Positions 52,275 to 60,089 of a DNA stretch of 64,000 bases are shown here, piece after piece. How positions within the stretch are numbered: position 1 is the first letter of the stretch; each line of letters opens with the position of its first letter. A program made the translations under genes and the position numbers. Where the stretch lies: NCBI RefSeq assembly GCF_030232585.1, contig NZ_JASPJX010000002.1, positions 124,001 through 188,000 on the forward strand, in the 5' to 3' direction. Below the pieces are notes generated by a model that did no database searches, was not told the origin of the DNA, and saw only the letters and a program-made list of their open reading frames with translations. The stretch comes from Corynebacterium sp. MSK008 (GTDB lineage Bacteria > Actinomycetota > Actinomycetes > Mycobacteriales > Mycobacteriaceae).

Positions 52275-53042
52275 TTATTGGGTCAGTCGCATGTTGGTGC
52301 CTTCGAGTGTGATGATTTCGGCGCCGGCGACGAGTCGGTTGAGTATTGACTCGGCGATGACGGCGTCGGGGATGGATTTGTACCACTCGTCGGGTGTGAA
52401 CTGGGATGTCACGATGGTCGATCCGCGGGGTTCGCGTTCTGCGAGGATATTGAGCAGTTGGTGTGCGGTGGCGGCATCGATTGGGGTGGTGAGGAAGTCG
52501 TCGAGGACTAACACGTCTGTGTTGTGTAGGTCTTCGAGGAACGTGATGCGGGCTGGGTCGTCGTGTTTGAGCACGGCGAGGTGGTTGGCGAGTGTGTCGG
52601 TGCGGAAGAAGCGTGCGGAGTAGTCATTTCTGCACGCCGCGGTGAGTAGTGCTTGGGCGAGGTAGGTTTTGCCGACGGAGGATTTGCCCAGGATGACAAT
52701 GTTTTGTGCGCTTTGGCACCATTGGCAGTGAGCGAGTCGGGTGATTTGCTCTTTGTTAATGGTGCGGCCGGGCGTGTAGGTGATGTCTTCGATACAAGCA
52801 TCGGGATTTGGCGATCGGGATGCTTTGAGCAGTTTGTTGACTCGCCTCTCACGCTTGGCCGCTACCTCTTTATCGAGTGCGTAGAGCACTTTGTCGGAGA
52901 AGCTCCAGTCGTCGAATGCGGGATCGGCGGCGATGTCGATGACGCTTTGTCCGAAGGCGGTCATGCGTAGATCGGTAAAGATCGGCAGGACTGATTCGTC
53001 GAGGAAGCGGGCGGATGATGATGCTGGTTGCGGGTGGGGCAT
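52275..53042 (-). CDS. istB: IS21 transposition helper ATPase IstB
   Basis: A 255-aa AAA+ protein with Walker A GKSSVGKTYLAQAL near residue 120 and Walker B VLVLDDFLTTP near 180. It loads and activates IstA. It starts 3 bp after istA ends. Confidence 0.93.
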   Translation of the reverse strand: MPHPQPASSSARFLDESVLPIFTDLRMTAFGQSVIDIAADPAFDDWSFSDKVLYALDKEVAAKRERRVNKLLKASRSPNPDACIEDITYTPGRTINKEQITRLAHCQWCQSAQNIVILGKSSVGKTYLAQALLTAACRNDYSARFFRTDTLANHLAVLKHDDPARITFLEDLHNTDVLVLDDFLTTPIDAATAHQLLNILAEREPRGSTIVTSQFTPDEWYKSIPDAVIAESILNRLVAGAEIITLEGTNMRLTQ

Positions 53043-53045
53043 GGG

Positions 53046-54686
53046 TTATGCAGATCCTTTCTTGGTGAGGTTTTCGAGGCTGAACTGGGCAGCACCACCG
53101 AGGTAGGCGCCGCGGGTGTCACGCGCTGTCGGGGCAGGCGCACCGTCAGCGGGTCTGCCGGTTAATTGATCGATTGGCAGGTCAGCACCTGTAGGTCGTG
53201 TGGAGGTGTCTTTGCGCACGGCGGCCATCATGTTTTTCACCGCGGTATACGACACAGCACGCCTTCTGCCGTCGGTGGACACCAAACGTCTGCAGGCTTC
53301 TTCGAGGATTGGCTTGTTGGCGTGTTTGCCCATGTTGAGCACGTTGCGGCACGCTTGGTACGCCTGGGCAGGGATCGCTTTAGCTTCGATGAGCTCGGCA
53401 ATTACCTGGCGGGTGGCCGGCCCGATCTTGGAGGCTTCGCGCAGGAAGTACTCACTTGTCCACAACCCACGGGTATCACCCAGGTTCGCCGGTATGTGGT
53501 CGGTGTCGGTGACATACACCCCGCGGGCACGCGCGAGTTGGTGTCTGGCCACACGCTGCCCGGCGTCGAAGACGGCGAGACTGTCACCGGTGATGCGCAC
53601 ATCCACGGTGCGGCCCACCAGCTGGTGCGGTACCGAGTAATGCGCGTTGTGCACTCTGATGTGGAAATTGGGTGCGACTTTGGCGCGTTTCCATTCGGTG
53701 CGCTGCCACGGTGTTGCAGGCAGCGCGGTGAGCACGTCGCGTTCGAACTGATCAAACAATGCGCGTCTGCTCGTCGCATTGCCGCGAAACGGCGTGGCAG
53801 CGTTGATCCCATCGACCAGGGCGGTGATTTTCGCGTTGAGCTCGTCTATCCCGACGCACTGGTGGCCATCGAGTGCGTGGATGACGTTTTGGGTGACGAT
53901 CTTGACTGCGGCTTCGACGCTGGCCTTGTCTTTGGGTCGTTTCGCCCGAGCCGGCAATGCGGCGGTGTTGTAGTGCTCCAAAAACTCCTCGTAGGTGGAG
54001 TTGACCCGACGATTTTTGTCCGCGGCACTAATCGCGTTCGAGGCTGTCGAGGCGTTATCTGGCACGATGACCTCGGCAACCCCGCCGAAGTACTCAAACG
54101 CGCGGATATGAGCTGCAAGCCATGCGTCCTGGCGCTCATCCGCGCACGCGCAGGCGAACACCATGCCTGAATACGGCAGCGAGGCGACAAAGATACTGAC
54201 CTTCGATCCTTGCCCGCCGGTGGGGTCACACAGCCGCATCTTTGTGCCTGCCCAGTCCACCTGCATCGTATGGCCTGGGGCATGGGTGATCCTGGCGGTC
54301 AGCCCAGCTGCATCAACGTGTTGGGCCACAAGCTGGCGAAACCGCTCGTAGCTGTAATACCGCTGGCCTGGGTCCGCAGGCTGTGCGGTGTAGCGGCCCC
54401 ACAGTACCTGCAGGGTCACCTTGTTGCGCCCGGTGCGTGCCTTGGCGACAGCGTCGAAATCGATCGGGACGAAATCGCCCTGAGCATGGCTGCGCCCGTC
54501 GACGAACCAGTCCACCAGCTCATGATCCGCAACCCCACGAAGTTGCTCACGGGTTGTGATGTTGTGTTCCACCAGCGCATCGCGTGCTTTTTGCACCGTG
54601 GTGTGCGAGCACCGCAGACTCGAACAGATTTGGCGGACAGACCAGCCTTTGAGCACTTGATCCATTACCGCCCGGTAGTCAGTCAC
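53046..54686 (-). CDS. istA: IS21 transposase IstA
   Basis: A 546-aa transposase from GTG 54686. N-terminal helix-turn-helix (GWSVRQICSSLRCSHTTVQKA); DDE core with MQVDWAGTKMRL supplying the first Asp, EVIVPDNASTA the second, and the Glu within KASVEAAVKIV. It appears intact. Confidence 0.93.
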   Translation of the reverse strand: MTDYRAVMDQVLKGWSVRQICSSLRCSHTTVQKARDALVEHNITTREQLRGVADHELVDWFVDGRSHAQGDFVPIDFDAVAKARTGRNKVTLQVLWGRYTAQPADPGQRYYSYERFRQLVAQHVDAAGLTARITHAPGHTMQVDWAGTKMRLCDPTGGQGSKVSIFVASLPYSGMVFACACADERQDAWLAAHIRAFEYFGGVAEVIVPDNASTASNAISAADKNRRVNSTYEEFLEHYNTAALPARAKRPKDKASVEAAVKIVTQNVIHALDGHQCVGIDELNAKITALVDGINAATPFRGNATSRRALFDQFERDVLTALPATPWQRTEWKRAKVAPNFHIRVHNAHYSVPHQLVGRTVDVRITGDSLAVFDAGQRVARHQLARARGVYVTDTDHIPANLGDTRGLWTSEYFLREASKIGPATRQVIAELIEAKAIPAQAYQACRNVLNMGKHANKPILEEACRRLVSTDGRRRAVSYTAVKNMMAAVRKDTSTRPTGADLPIDQLTGRPADGAPAPTARDTRGAYLGGAAQFSLENLTKKGSA

Positions 54687-54829
54687 AATCAGACTCCTCT
54701 GGTAACGCCGCGTGCCCTGAAGTCACGCGGTCACCAGAATCCTCCCCCGGACTGTTACTGGATGCTCACCAATGCGTTACTCGATACTCACCACGGTGTT
54801 ACTAGATACGACCGCGTAACAGTCTGATC

Positions 54830-54892
54830 GTGACTGGCTACCGGGCGGTAATGAAGCACGAGGCGAAAGACTGGTCTGTATTACGAAAGTGA
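54830..54892 (+). pseudogene. Inverted remnant of an IS21 istA start
   Basis: GTG frame of 20 codons encoding MTGYRAVMKHEAKDWSVLRK (GTG read as M) in opposite orientation to the adjacent istA, whose product begins MTDYRAVMDQVLKGWSVRQI. The upstream AGTCTGATCG also matches. It marks an older, decayed IS21 copy beside the present one. The following ~70 bp to the next gene hold nothing recognisable. Confidence 0.75.
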
Positions 54893-54960
54893 GGACAAAT
54901 CCTCTGCAATGAGGAGGCGTAAGCAACGGCGGTGTCTTGCTTCCGCGAAGTTGCATCGAA

Positions 54961-55230
54961 CTAGTAACGACGCGCGTACTCCTGCGTGACCAGAGGCCAC
55001 ACTTCTTCTAGGGAGTGGGCAGCCGGTGCGTCGAAAAACACGAAGTCGTGTTCGATGACACGGCCCGCACGGTCGGTTCGACCTTCGGGGTCGTCGAATC
55101 GCAGAGCCGATAGCGTTGGGTCGGTGCCATCGAATGCGGCCTCGTAAATGGGCAATGGATCTGAGAATCCTCCATCACGGAGAAATCTGAAGCCCCAGTC
55201 CCTCCCCCGGGTAGCCCAAATGAATCTCAC
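54961..55230 (-). CDS. Small hypothetical protein paired with a GTPase
   Basis: An 89-aa protein from GTG 55230, overlapping the GTPase stop by 4 bp (GTGA), so translationally coupled. It begins MRFIWATRGRDWGFRFLRDG and is acidic afterwards. No family recognised. Constant pairing with a TRAFAC GTPase would suggest an effector or adaptor; this is inference. Confidence 0.65.
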   Translation of the reverse strand: MRFIWATRGRDWGFRFLRDGGFSDPLPIYEAAFDGTDPTLSALRFDDPEGRTDRAGRVIEHDFVFFDAPAAHSLEEVWPLVTQEYARRY

Positions 55231-56438
55231 GAGTGTTTCCTGACTAGGACACCCTGTTCCTCCGCCTTTGAGAGAGTTGCCTCCAGGTTGAGGAGTGCTG
55301 CGCGAAGGTAGTCCCGGTTCTTCTTCGCGTCGTCTTCCATGCGTTTCAACTGATCTGATCCATACTGGGCGGCAGTCGCGATTAGTGCAGCGAGCTCAGA
55401 GAGGCTACGGATGTGCTTCAGCCCAGGGATTTTTCGCAGCAACGGGTTCGCCACCGCCACACCGGCAAGAGCCTTCGGCCCGAAGTTGTAGTTGTCAGCG
55501 ATTTGGTTGAACTGGTACAGCGCCTGCTGGGCTTTGCGTATGGGCAGAATCTTTCGTTCTTCCCAGCGGGAAAAGTGGCCGATCGGAAGCAGCATGGTTA
55601 GTGGCACGATTGTATCCAGTCCGATTGTTTTCTCGGTTTTGATCTGGTCGGGATTGAACTGTGCAGAGGAGAGCCGCAGGTAGTCCTCACCGATGGAGAC
55701 GGCACCGCCCTTTACGAGCTGACCAATGTCCGCCCGAAGCTGGTTGATCTCGTCGCCGGCGTGAAGAACAACAAGGTCTGCGAAGCCGGAGGCAGTGATG
55801 TCGGGCAGCAGGTCCGCCTTCGAAAGGGTGAGAACCCAGATGCGCGGGAAATTGACCAGCAGCTTGCCATTCGGGAGCAGGTCCTGGCGCATACGCTGAA
55901 TCGTCTCGCGGTAGTTGCCAAGGACCGACTTGAGGTACCGGGCTTGGGTGTCGGGGTCAGTGGTGAGCCGTGAGGCGTCGATAAGCAAAAGCGCAACGTC
56001 GGACCCCATGAGCGACGCAATGGTGTCCTTCTGTCGCTGCTTCTCTTCCGGTGTTTCAGGAGTAGTTTCCAGCCACTCCCCCGGGTAGTCGTGCCATACG
56101 AGGGACATTTCCTTCGGGGCAGGCGCCTTGTCCGAATCAGGATCATTCGGTTGATTGATACGGATGAGGAAGTCATACGAAGTGGTTTTGAACCGTGTTG
56201 CCTGCGGAGCACGGTTCAAATCCCGCATGCCGAGGTAGTTCTTGCGGAGCAAAGTGTGCTGAGATGCGTCCCGGGCTGTGACGCGGTAGGCGGTGTCACC
56301 GATCGTGCTCGGCTCGGTCATGTGGCCGTAGAACGAGGACACCAGGACCGTCTTGCCACTGCCACTTTCGCCGAATACCGCGAGGTGCTGTGCGGGAGAA
56401 GCATTTGTGCCGTCGTTGAGGATTTTGGGCAGAGGCAT
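55227..56438 (-). CDS. TRAFAC-type / double-GTPase-like NTPase
   Basis: A 403-aa P-loop NTPase. Walker A GESGSGKT at about residues 23-30; a Walker B-like WHDYPGEWL near 114; TLSKADLL near 205 in the place of the (N/T)KxD base-specificity motif. The C-terminal third is helical. The pattern fits the TRAFAC GTPase-like domains predicted in bacterial conflict systems, but an effector is not evident. It lies directly beside IS21 and its small coupled partner, divergent from the lipoprotein gene. Confidence 0.65.
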   Translation of the reverse strand: MPLPKILNDGTNASPAQHLAVFGESGSGKTVLVSSFYGHMTEPSTIGDTAYRVTARDASQHTLLRKNYLGMRDLNRAPQATRFKTTSYDFLIRINQPNDPDSDKAPAPKEMSLVWHDYPGEWLETTPETPEEKQRQKDTIASLMGSDVALLLIDASRLTTDPDTQARYLKSVLGNYRETIQRMRQDLLPNGKLLVNFPRIWVLTLSKADLLPDITASGFADLVVLHAGDEINQLRADIGQLVKGGAVSIGEDYLRLSSAQFNPDQIKTEKTIGLDTIVPLTMLLPIGHFSRWEERKILPIRKAQQALYQFNQIADNYNFGPKALAGVAVANPLLRKIPGLKHIRSLSELAALIATAAQYGSDQLKRMEDDAKKNRDYLRAALLNLEATLSKAEEQGVLVRKHS

Positions 56439-56639
56439 TCGAACTCCTGGTCAGTAAGAGGTTTTCGCGAGTTTATCGTAGTGGCTTGCTTCGAATGTGT
56501 CTGTAGGTATGAACATTTCAACGCTTAAGACGCTTATCGCTGGGAGTCCCCGAACAGGTTTTCTGGAATTGGCGGTAGGTATCTGCTGTGAGTCTTAAAG
56601 TGAGCCGTGCATTGTTTCCCGTGGTTGAAAGTGAAGAAG

Positions 56640-57518
56640 ATGAAGCGAATCTTCGGTGCCGTCCTTGTGGCAAGTGTCCTCCTCGCCGGTTGTTCTACCT
56701 CGTCCGAAGATGAAGGGGCACCAACCAGCGAACAGCCCACGCAGACGACTGAAGCGGAAACGAAGTTCGCCCAAGTCGGAGACACAATCCCGGTTGATTG
56801 CCAAGGGAATAACTGCGCGGGTGAGCTAGAGGTTGAAGAGATCCAGCTCGGTGGGGATTGCAAGACGCGCTTGGTGGACGAGGCCATCCCAGAAGGCATG
56901 CAGCTGGTGCAGATCAGCGGTGTTCTTACGGCTGTTGAAGAAATCAAGGACGAAACCGGGGCGGAGATTGGAGCGAGCCAGGAGAATCCTGTGGTGTGGG
57001 ACTCGGAGCAGTTCAAATCCACCACTGAATGGGGCGGCGGCTGCGATGTCCCGCAGGGCTACGAACAGTGGGGCATCACTCCCGCGAAGATGGGAGAAAA
57101 AGTTCGCGGTTACGGCGCGTTCCTAATTACGGATGATGCACAGGTGCTCGGTATTGCCAACTCCAAGTTTGACCTCAAGGAGATAGCCCGAGCGCCAGAG
57201 GAGTCGACGAGTTCTGGGGCGCCGTCTGCAACTGCAAGCCCGGCCGAGGCGGCCGAGCAGGCCTCGGCGGTGGAGCCAGAAACCCCGGTCTACGAGGCTC
57301 CTGCTGAAGCGGAAGCCCTCGTCCAAGCTCCCTCTCCGGCGCCGCATGAAGCGGAGCCGGTGATCGGCTACACCGAGGCGCCGGGGCAGGTGGAACCGCA
57401 GGTGATGGAGAAGCAGATCGCCTCCTGTGGGGATCCGAGCATTCACCAGACGGGCACCACGTTCTTCACTGATGGCACTACCGGCTGGACGGAGAATCGT
57501 GCGGCTCAGATGATGTAG
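56640..57518 (+). CDS. Putative lipoprotein
   Basis: A 292-aa protein from ATG 56640: signal peptide with lipobox (MKRIFGAVLVASVLLAGC, Cys 18), a Thr/Glu/Ser linker, a domain with cysteine pairs (VDCQGNNC and GGDCKTR, then GGGCDVP) and a Pro/Ala/Glu-rich C-terminal stretch. The ending CGDPSIHQTGTTFFTDGTTG is likely a second small motif. No family recognised. Surface exposed by prediction. Confidence 0.78.
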   Translation: MKRIFGAVLVASVLLAGCSTSSEDEGAPTSEQPTQTTEAETKFAQVGDTIPVDCQGNNCAGELEVEEIQLGGDCKTRLVDEAIPEGMQLVQISGVLTAVEEIKDETGAEIGASQENPVVWDSEQFKSTTEWGGGCDVPQGYEQWGITPAKMGEKVRGYGAFLITDDAQVLGIANSKFDLKEIARAPEESTSSGAPSATASPAEAAEQASAVEPETPVYEAPAEAEALVQAPSPAPHEAEPVIGYTEAPGQVEPQVMEKQIASCGDPSIHQTGTTFFTDGTTGWTENRAAQMM

Positions 57519-57677
57519 CAACCGTGACAGTCCGGTGTGGGCTGATTCCCGAACCTTTCTCGGTGTGTTTGAGAGCACACGATAAGATTCTCGAGGTTTA
57601 AGTCAATGTGTGGCGCGCTGTCTGGTACGCCCCACGGCTTATGACAACCCCGATAAGTTTGAGAAAGACAGGGTGAC

Positions 57678-58874
57678 ATGGAATTTGAATTGGACTTGGT
57701 CAGCTCAGTGGCGCTGACACTGGCGTTGTTACTTTTGGGCAACTGGGCTGCGAGGAACTGGAAGATCTTCAGCAGGTTCGCAATCCCCGGGCCGGTGGTA
57801 GGCGGCTTTCTGTTCGCTCTGGTTGTTCTTTTCCTTCGCGAAGCCTTGTCATTCGAGCTCACCCTAGATAACACGCTGCAGAGTCCTGCGATGTTGGCGT
57901 TCTTTACGGCCATCGGCCTCGGTGCGTCGTTGAGTCTGATGAAGGCCGGCGGAAGGTTTCTGCTCATCTACCTCGTGGCGTGCTGGGGTGTGGCGATCTT
58001 TCAAAACCTGGTTGGCATCGGGCTGGCGAAGGCGCTCGACCTCAACGCGCTGCTCGGCGTCATGGCGGGTTCCGTCTCCCTGGAGGGCGGCCACGGAGCG
58101 GCGGCCGCATTCGGCCCCACTGCTGAGGAGCTTGGCGCGCAGGGCGCTACCGCTGTCGCAATCGCTGCAGCGACCTTTGGTCTGATCGCCGGTTCGCTCA
58201 TTGGCGGACCGCTAGCCACATGGCTGATCAAGCACTACGGGCTGGAGATCAAGACCCGCGAGATCGAAGCAATCGAGGAAACAGGAATTGATGATGCCTC
58301 GGAGGTCGAAGAAGGTTCACTTATCGCCACTGCCGCGTTGATCGGATTCATCGTCGTTATCGGTGTGTTCCTGGGGTCCTGGTTCGGTGACGCCACCGGC
58401 TACTCGCTTCCCGGCTATGTGGGTGCGATGCTCATTGCAATCGTGTTCCGCAACCTCAACGACAAGTTCGGCTGGGTGACGCTGCACGGCAAGTCGATGT
58501 CGCTCATCTCCGAGCTGTCCCTCGGTTTCTTCCTTACCCAGGCGATGATGAGTCTGAAAATCTGGGATCTATACAGCCTTGCGCTGCCACTTTTCATCAT
58601 CTTGGTGGTGCAGGTTGTTGCACTCATGCTGTTCGTCGTGTTTGTCGTCTTCCGCATGCTGGGGAAGGACTATGACGCGGCGGTGATCTGTGGCGGAATG
58701 ATGGGTCACGGCCTTGGCGGAACCCCCAACGCTGTGGCCAACATGGACGCCATTGGACGCCGCCACGGACTTCAGTCGCGAGTGGGCATGATCGTCGTAC
58801 CACTCTCGGGTGCCGTGCTGATCGACATTGTGGCGCTGCCGTGGATCGTGTTCTGTCTCAACTGGGTGGCATAA
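57678..58874 (+). CDS. gltS: Sodium/glutamate symporter GltS
   Basis: A 398-aa membrane protein with about ten helices and the GltS layout: FAIPGPVVGGFLFAL in the N-half, the hairpin segment GSVSLEGGHGAAAAFG, and in the C-half GGMMGHGLGGTPNAVANM with the inverted-repeat counterpart. It imports glutamate with Na+. Ribosome-binding site ACAGGGTGAC before ATG 57678. Base composition is intermediate. Confidence 0.94.
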   Translation: MEFELDLVSSVALTLALLLLGNWAARNWKIFSRFAIPGPVVGGFLFALVVLFLREALSFELTLDNTLQSPAMLAFFTAIGLGASLSLMKAGGRFLLIYLVACWGVAIFQNLVGIGLAKALDLNALLGVMAGSVSLEGGHGAAAAFGPTAEELGAQGATAVAIAAATFGLIAGSLIGGPLATWLIKHYGLEIKTREIEAIEETGIDDASEVEEGSLIATAALIGFIVVIGVFLGSWFGDATGYSLPGYVGAMLIAIVFRNLNDKFGWVTLHGKSMSLISELSLGFFLTQAMMSLKIWDLYSLALPLFIILVVQVVALMLFVVFVVFRMLGKDYDAAVICGGMMGHGLGGTPNAVANMDAIGRRHGLQSRVGMIVVPLSGAVLIDIVALPWIVFCLNWVA

Positions 58875-59022
58875 AGGTTGGAGATGCCCAACGAATGCAC
58901 TTCAAGATGCGGTGGATGCGCAGCACACAGGGAATTCCCAGAAAAAGTTTTGAGTATTAACGTCACCTGAACTTCTGCTGTGGTTAACTTGGTTAGTCCA
59001 TTTCCACTCAGTAGGAGTCAAC

Positions 59023-60012
59023 ATGAAAATCCGGCTGCTCCCCATCGCTACGGCGATCGCACTTTCGGCCTCGCTCACAACCGCAAGTATCGTTCCGGTT
59101 ACTGCACAGGCGGTTGCTAAGACCATGGCCGATAAGGCCAACCCAGAATTCGTTTACGCCGGGCCTCTTGGTGTTGCTGGATATCAAACCTTCAATCTAC
59201 GAGGTATTCCGGCGGACGTAACTGTGTCTGGTGTGCAGGTGAAGAACGAGTTCGGCTACGGGTCCGCCGCCTCTACCCCGGCGGTAAAGGTCGCTGTCAA
59301 CGACAGATTCGGGTTAACCGCAAATACGGGTCACAGCCCTGCGTCAACCGATGGCACAGTCAGTTCCAACTTCGATTTCATCGTGACGTATTCGGACGGA
59401 AGCGTTTCAAAGTTCAGCCAGGAAGTCCGTTTCGCCCCAGAGAACCAGGCTAAAGCTTTCAACGCCTACTTTGAGAACAGGAGTTTCGATGCTGGTGAAA
59501 CCACCGAGCGCAGTCTCTCCAGCGTGCCGAAAGGCGCAAAACTAAGTGTGGTCAGCGAGCCGGATGGCTGGTCAGCTTCTGTAGTGAAAGGCAATATGCT
59601 GGCTGTAACGGCGCCGGCTGAAGCAACTCCAACCGGTGGCATTTTTTGGGAGCCACCAAAAATTGAATTGTCGGTTGTGTACCCTGACGGATCTTCCGAG
59701 ATCGTGGAAGTGGGCGTGGTCGCAGTTCTTACTGAAAAGCCGAAGCCGACCTCGGTGGTGACGCCGACTTCCACACCGAAGCCGACTGTGACTTCGGTGG
59801 CGCCGGATAGGCCAACTGCTACTCGAGTGGTGACCCCGACGCCGACTACGACCCAGAATGAGTCGGCAACGCCGAAGCCAGGTGCCACCGATGAAAAGGG
59901 CAGCAGCACTGGAGCAATCATTGCAGCCGTAGTGGCGGCCCTGGCGGTAGTAGGAGCGGGAGCTTTCGTGGCTCTCAACAACCCGCAGTTGCGGGCGACC
60001 CTCCCGTTCTAA
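59023..60012 (+). CDS. Exported surface protein with Rib-like domain and C-terminal membrane anchor
   Basis: A 329-aa protein: TAGGAG ribosome-binding site, signal peptide (residues 1-30), beta-rich ectodomain containing two YxDGS segments (VTYSDGSVSKFSQEV and VVYPDGSSEIVEVGVVA) like Rib/alpha-type domains, a Thr/Pro/Ser stalk (TPTSTPKPTVTSVAPDRP), and a C-terminal hydrophobic helix (GAIIAAVVAALAVVGAGAFVAL) with a short tail. There is no LPxTG motif, so anchoring is probably by the helix. Confidence 0.75.
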   Translation: MKIRLLPIATAIALSASLTTASIVPVTAQAVAKTMADKANPEFVYAGPLGVAGYQTFNLRGIPADVTVSGVQVKNEFGYGSAASTPAVKVAVNDRFGLTANTGHSPASTDGTVSSNFDFIVTYSDGSVSKFSQEVRFAPENQAKAFNAYFENRSFDAGETTERSLSSVPKGAKLSVVSEPDGWSASVVKGNMLAVTAPAEATPTGGIFWEPPKIELSVVYPDGSSEIVEVGVVAVLTEKPKPTSVVTPTSTPKPTVTSVAPDRPTATRVVTPTPTTTQNESATPKPGATDEKGSSTGAIIAAVVAALAVVGAGAFVALNNPQLRATLPF

Positions 60013-60089
60013 TTATCGAGATAACCATCTGACTCTGAGGCGCTTTCCATCAGCTGGGAAGCGCTCAGAGACTAGATACAGTTAAGCCC

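Larger units (their letters stand above)
52192..54808 (-). mobile_element. IS21-family insertion sequence (IstA + IstB)
   Basis: About 2.6 kb. Each end has several copies of a GTGAGTATCGAGTAAC-like unit: left TAGTAACGGTGTGGTGAG, GGGTAACGCC and GAGTAACACC; right, in inverted orientation, TAGTAACACCGTGGTGAG, GAGTAACGCA and CAGTAACAG. Multiple terminal repeats are typical of IS21. The exact ends are uncertain by a few bases and no clear target duplication was found. Confidence 0.88.

Noticed and set aside
54808-54961. Integrase or phage attachment site at the island edge
   Set aside because: No integrase gene, tRNA gene or att-like direct repeat was found in the window; the defence region shows only IS ends and methyltransferase repeats.
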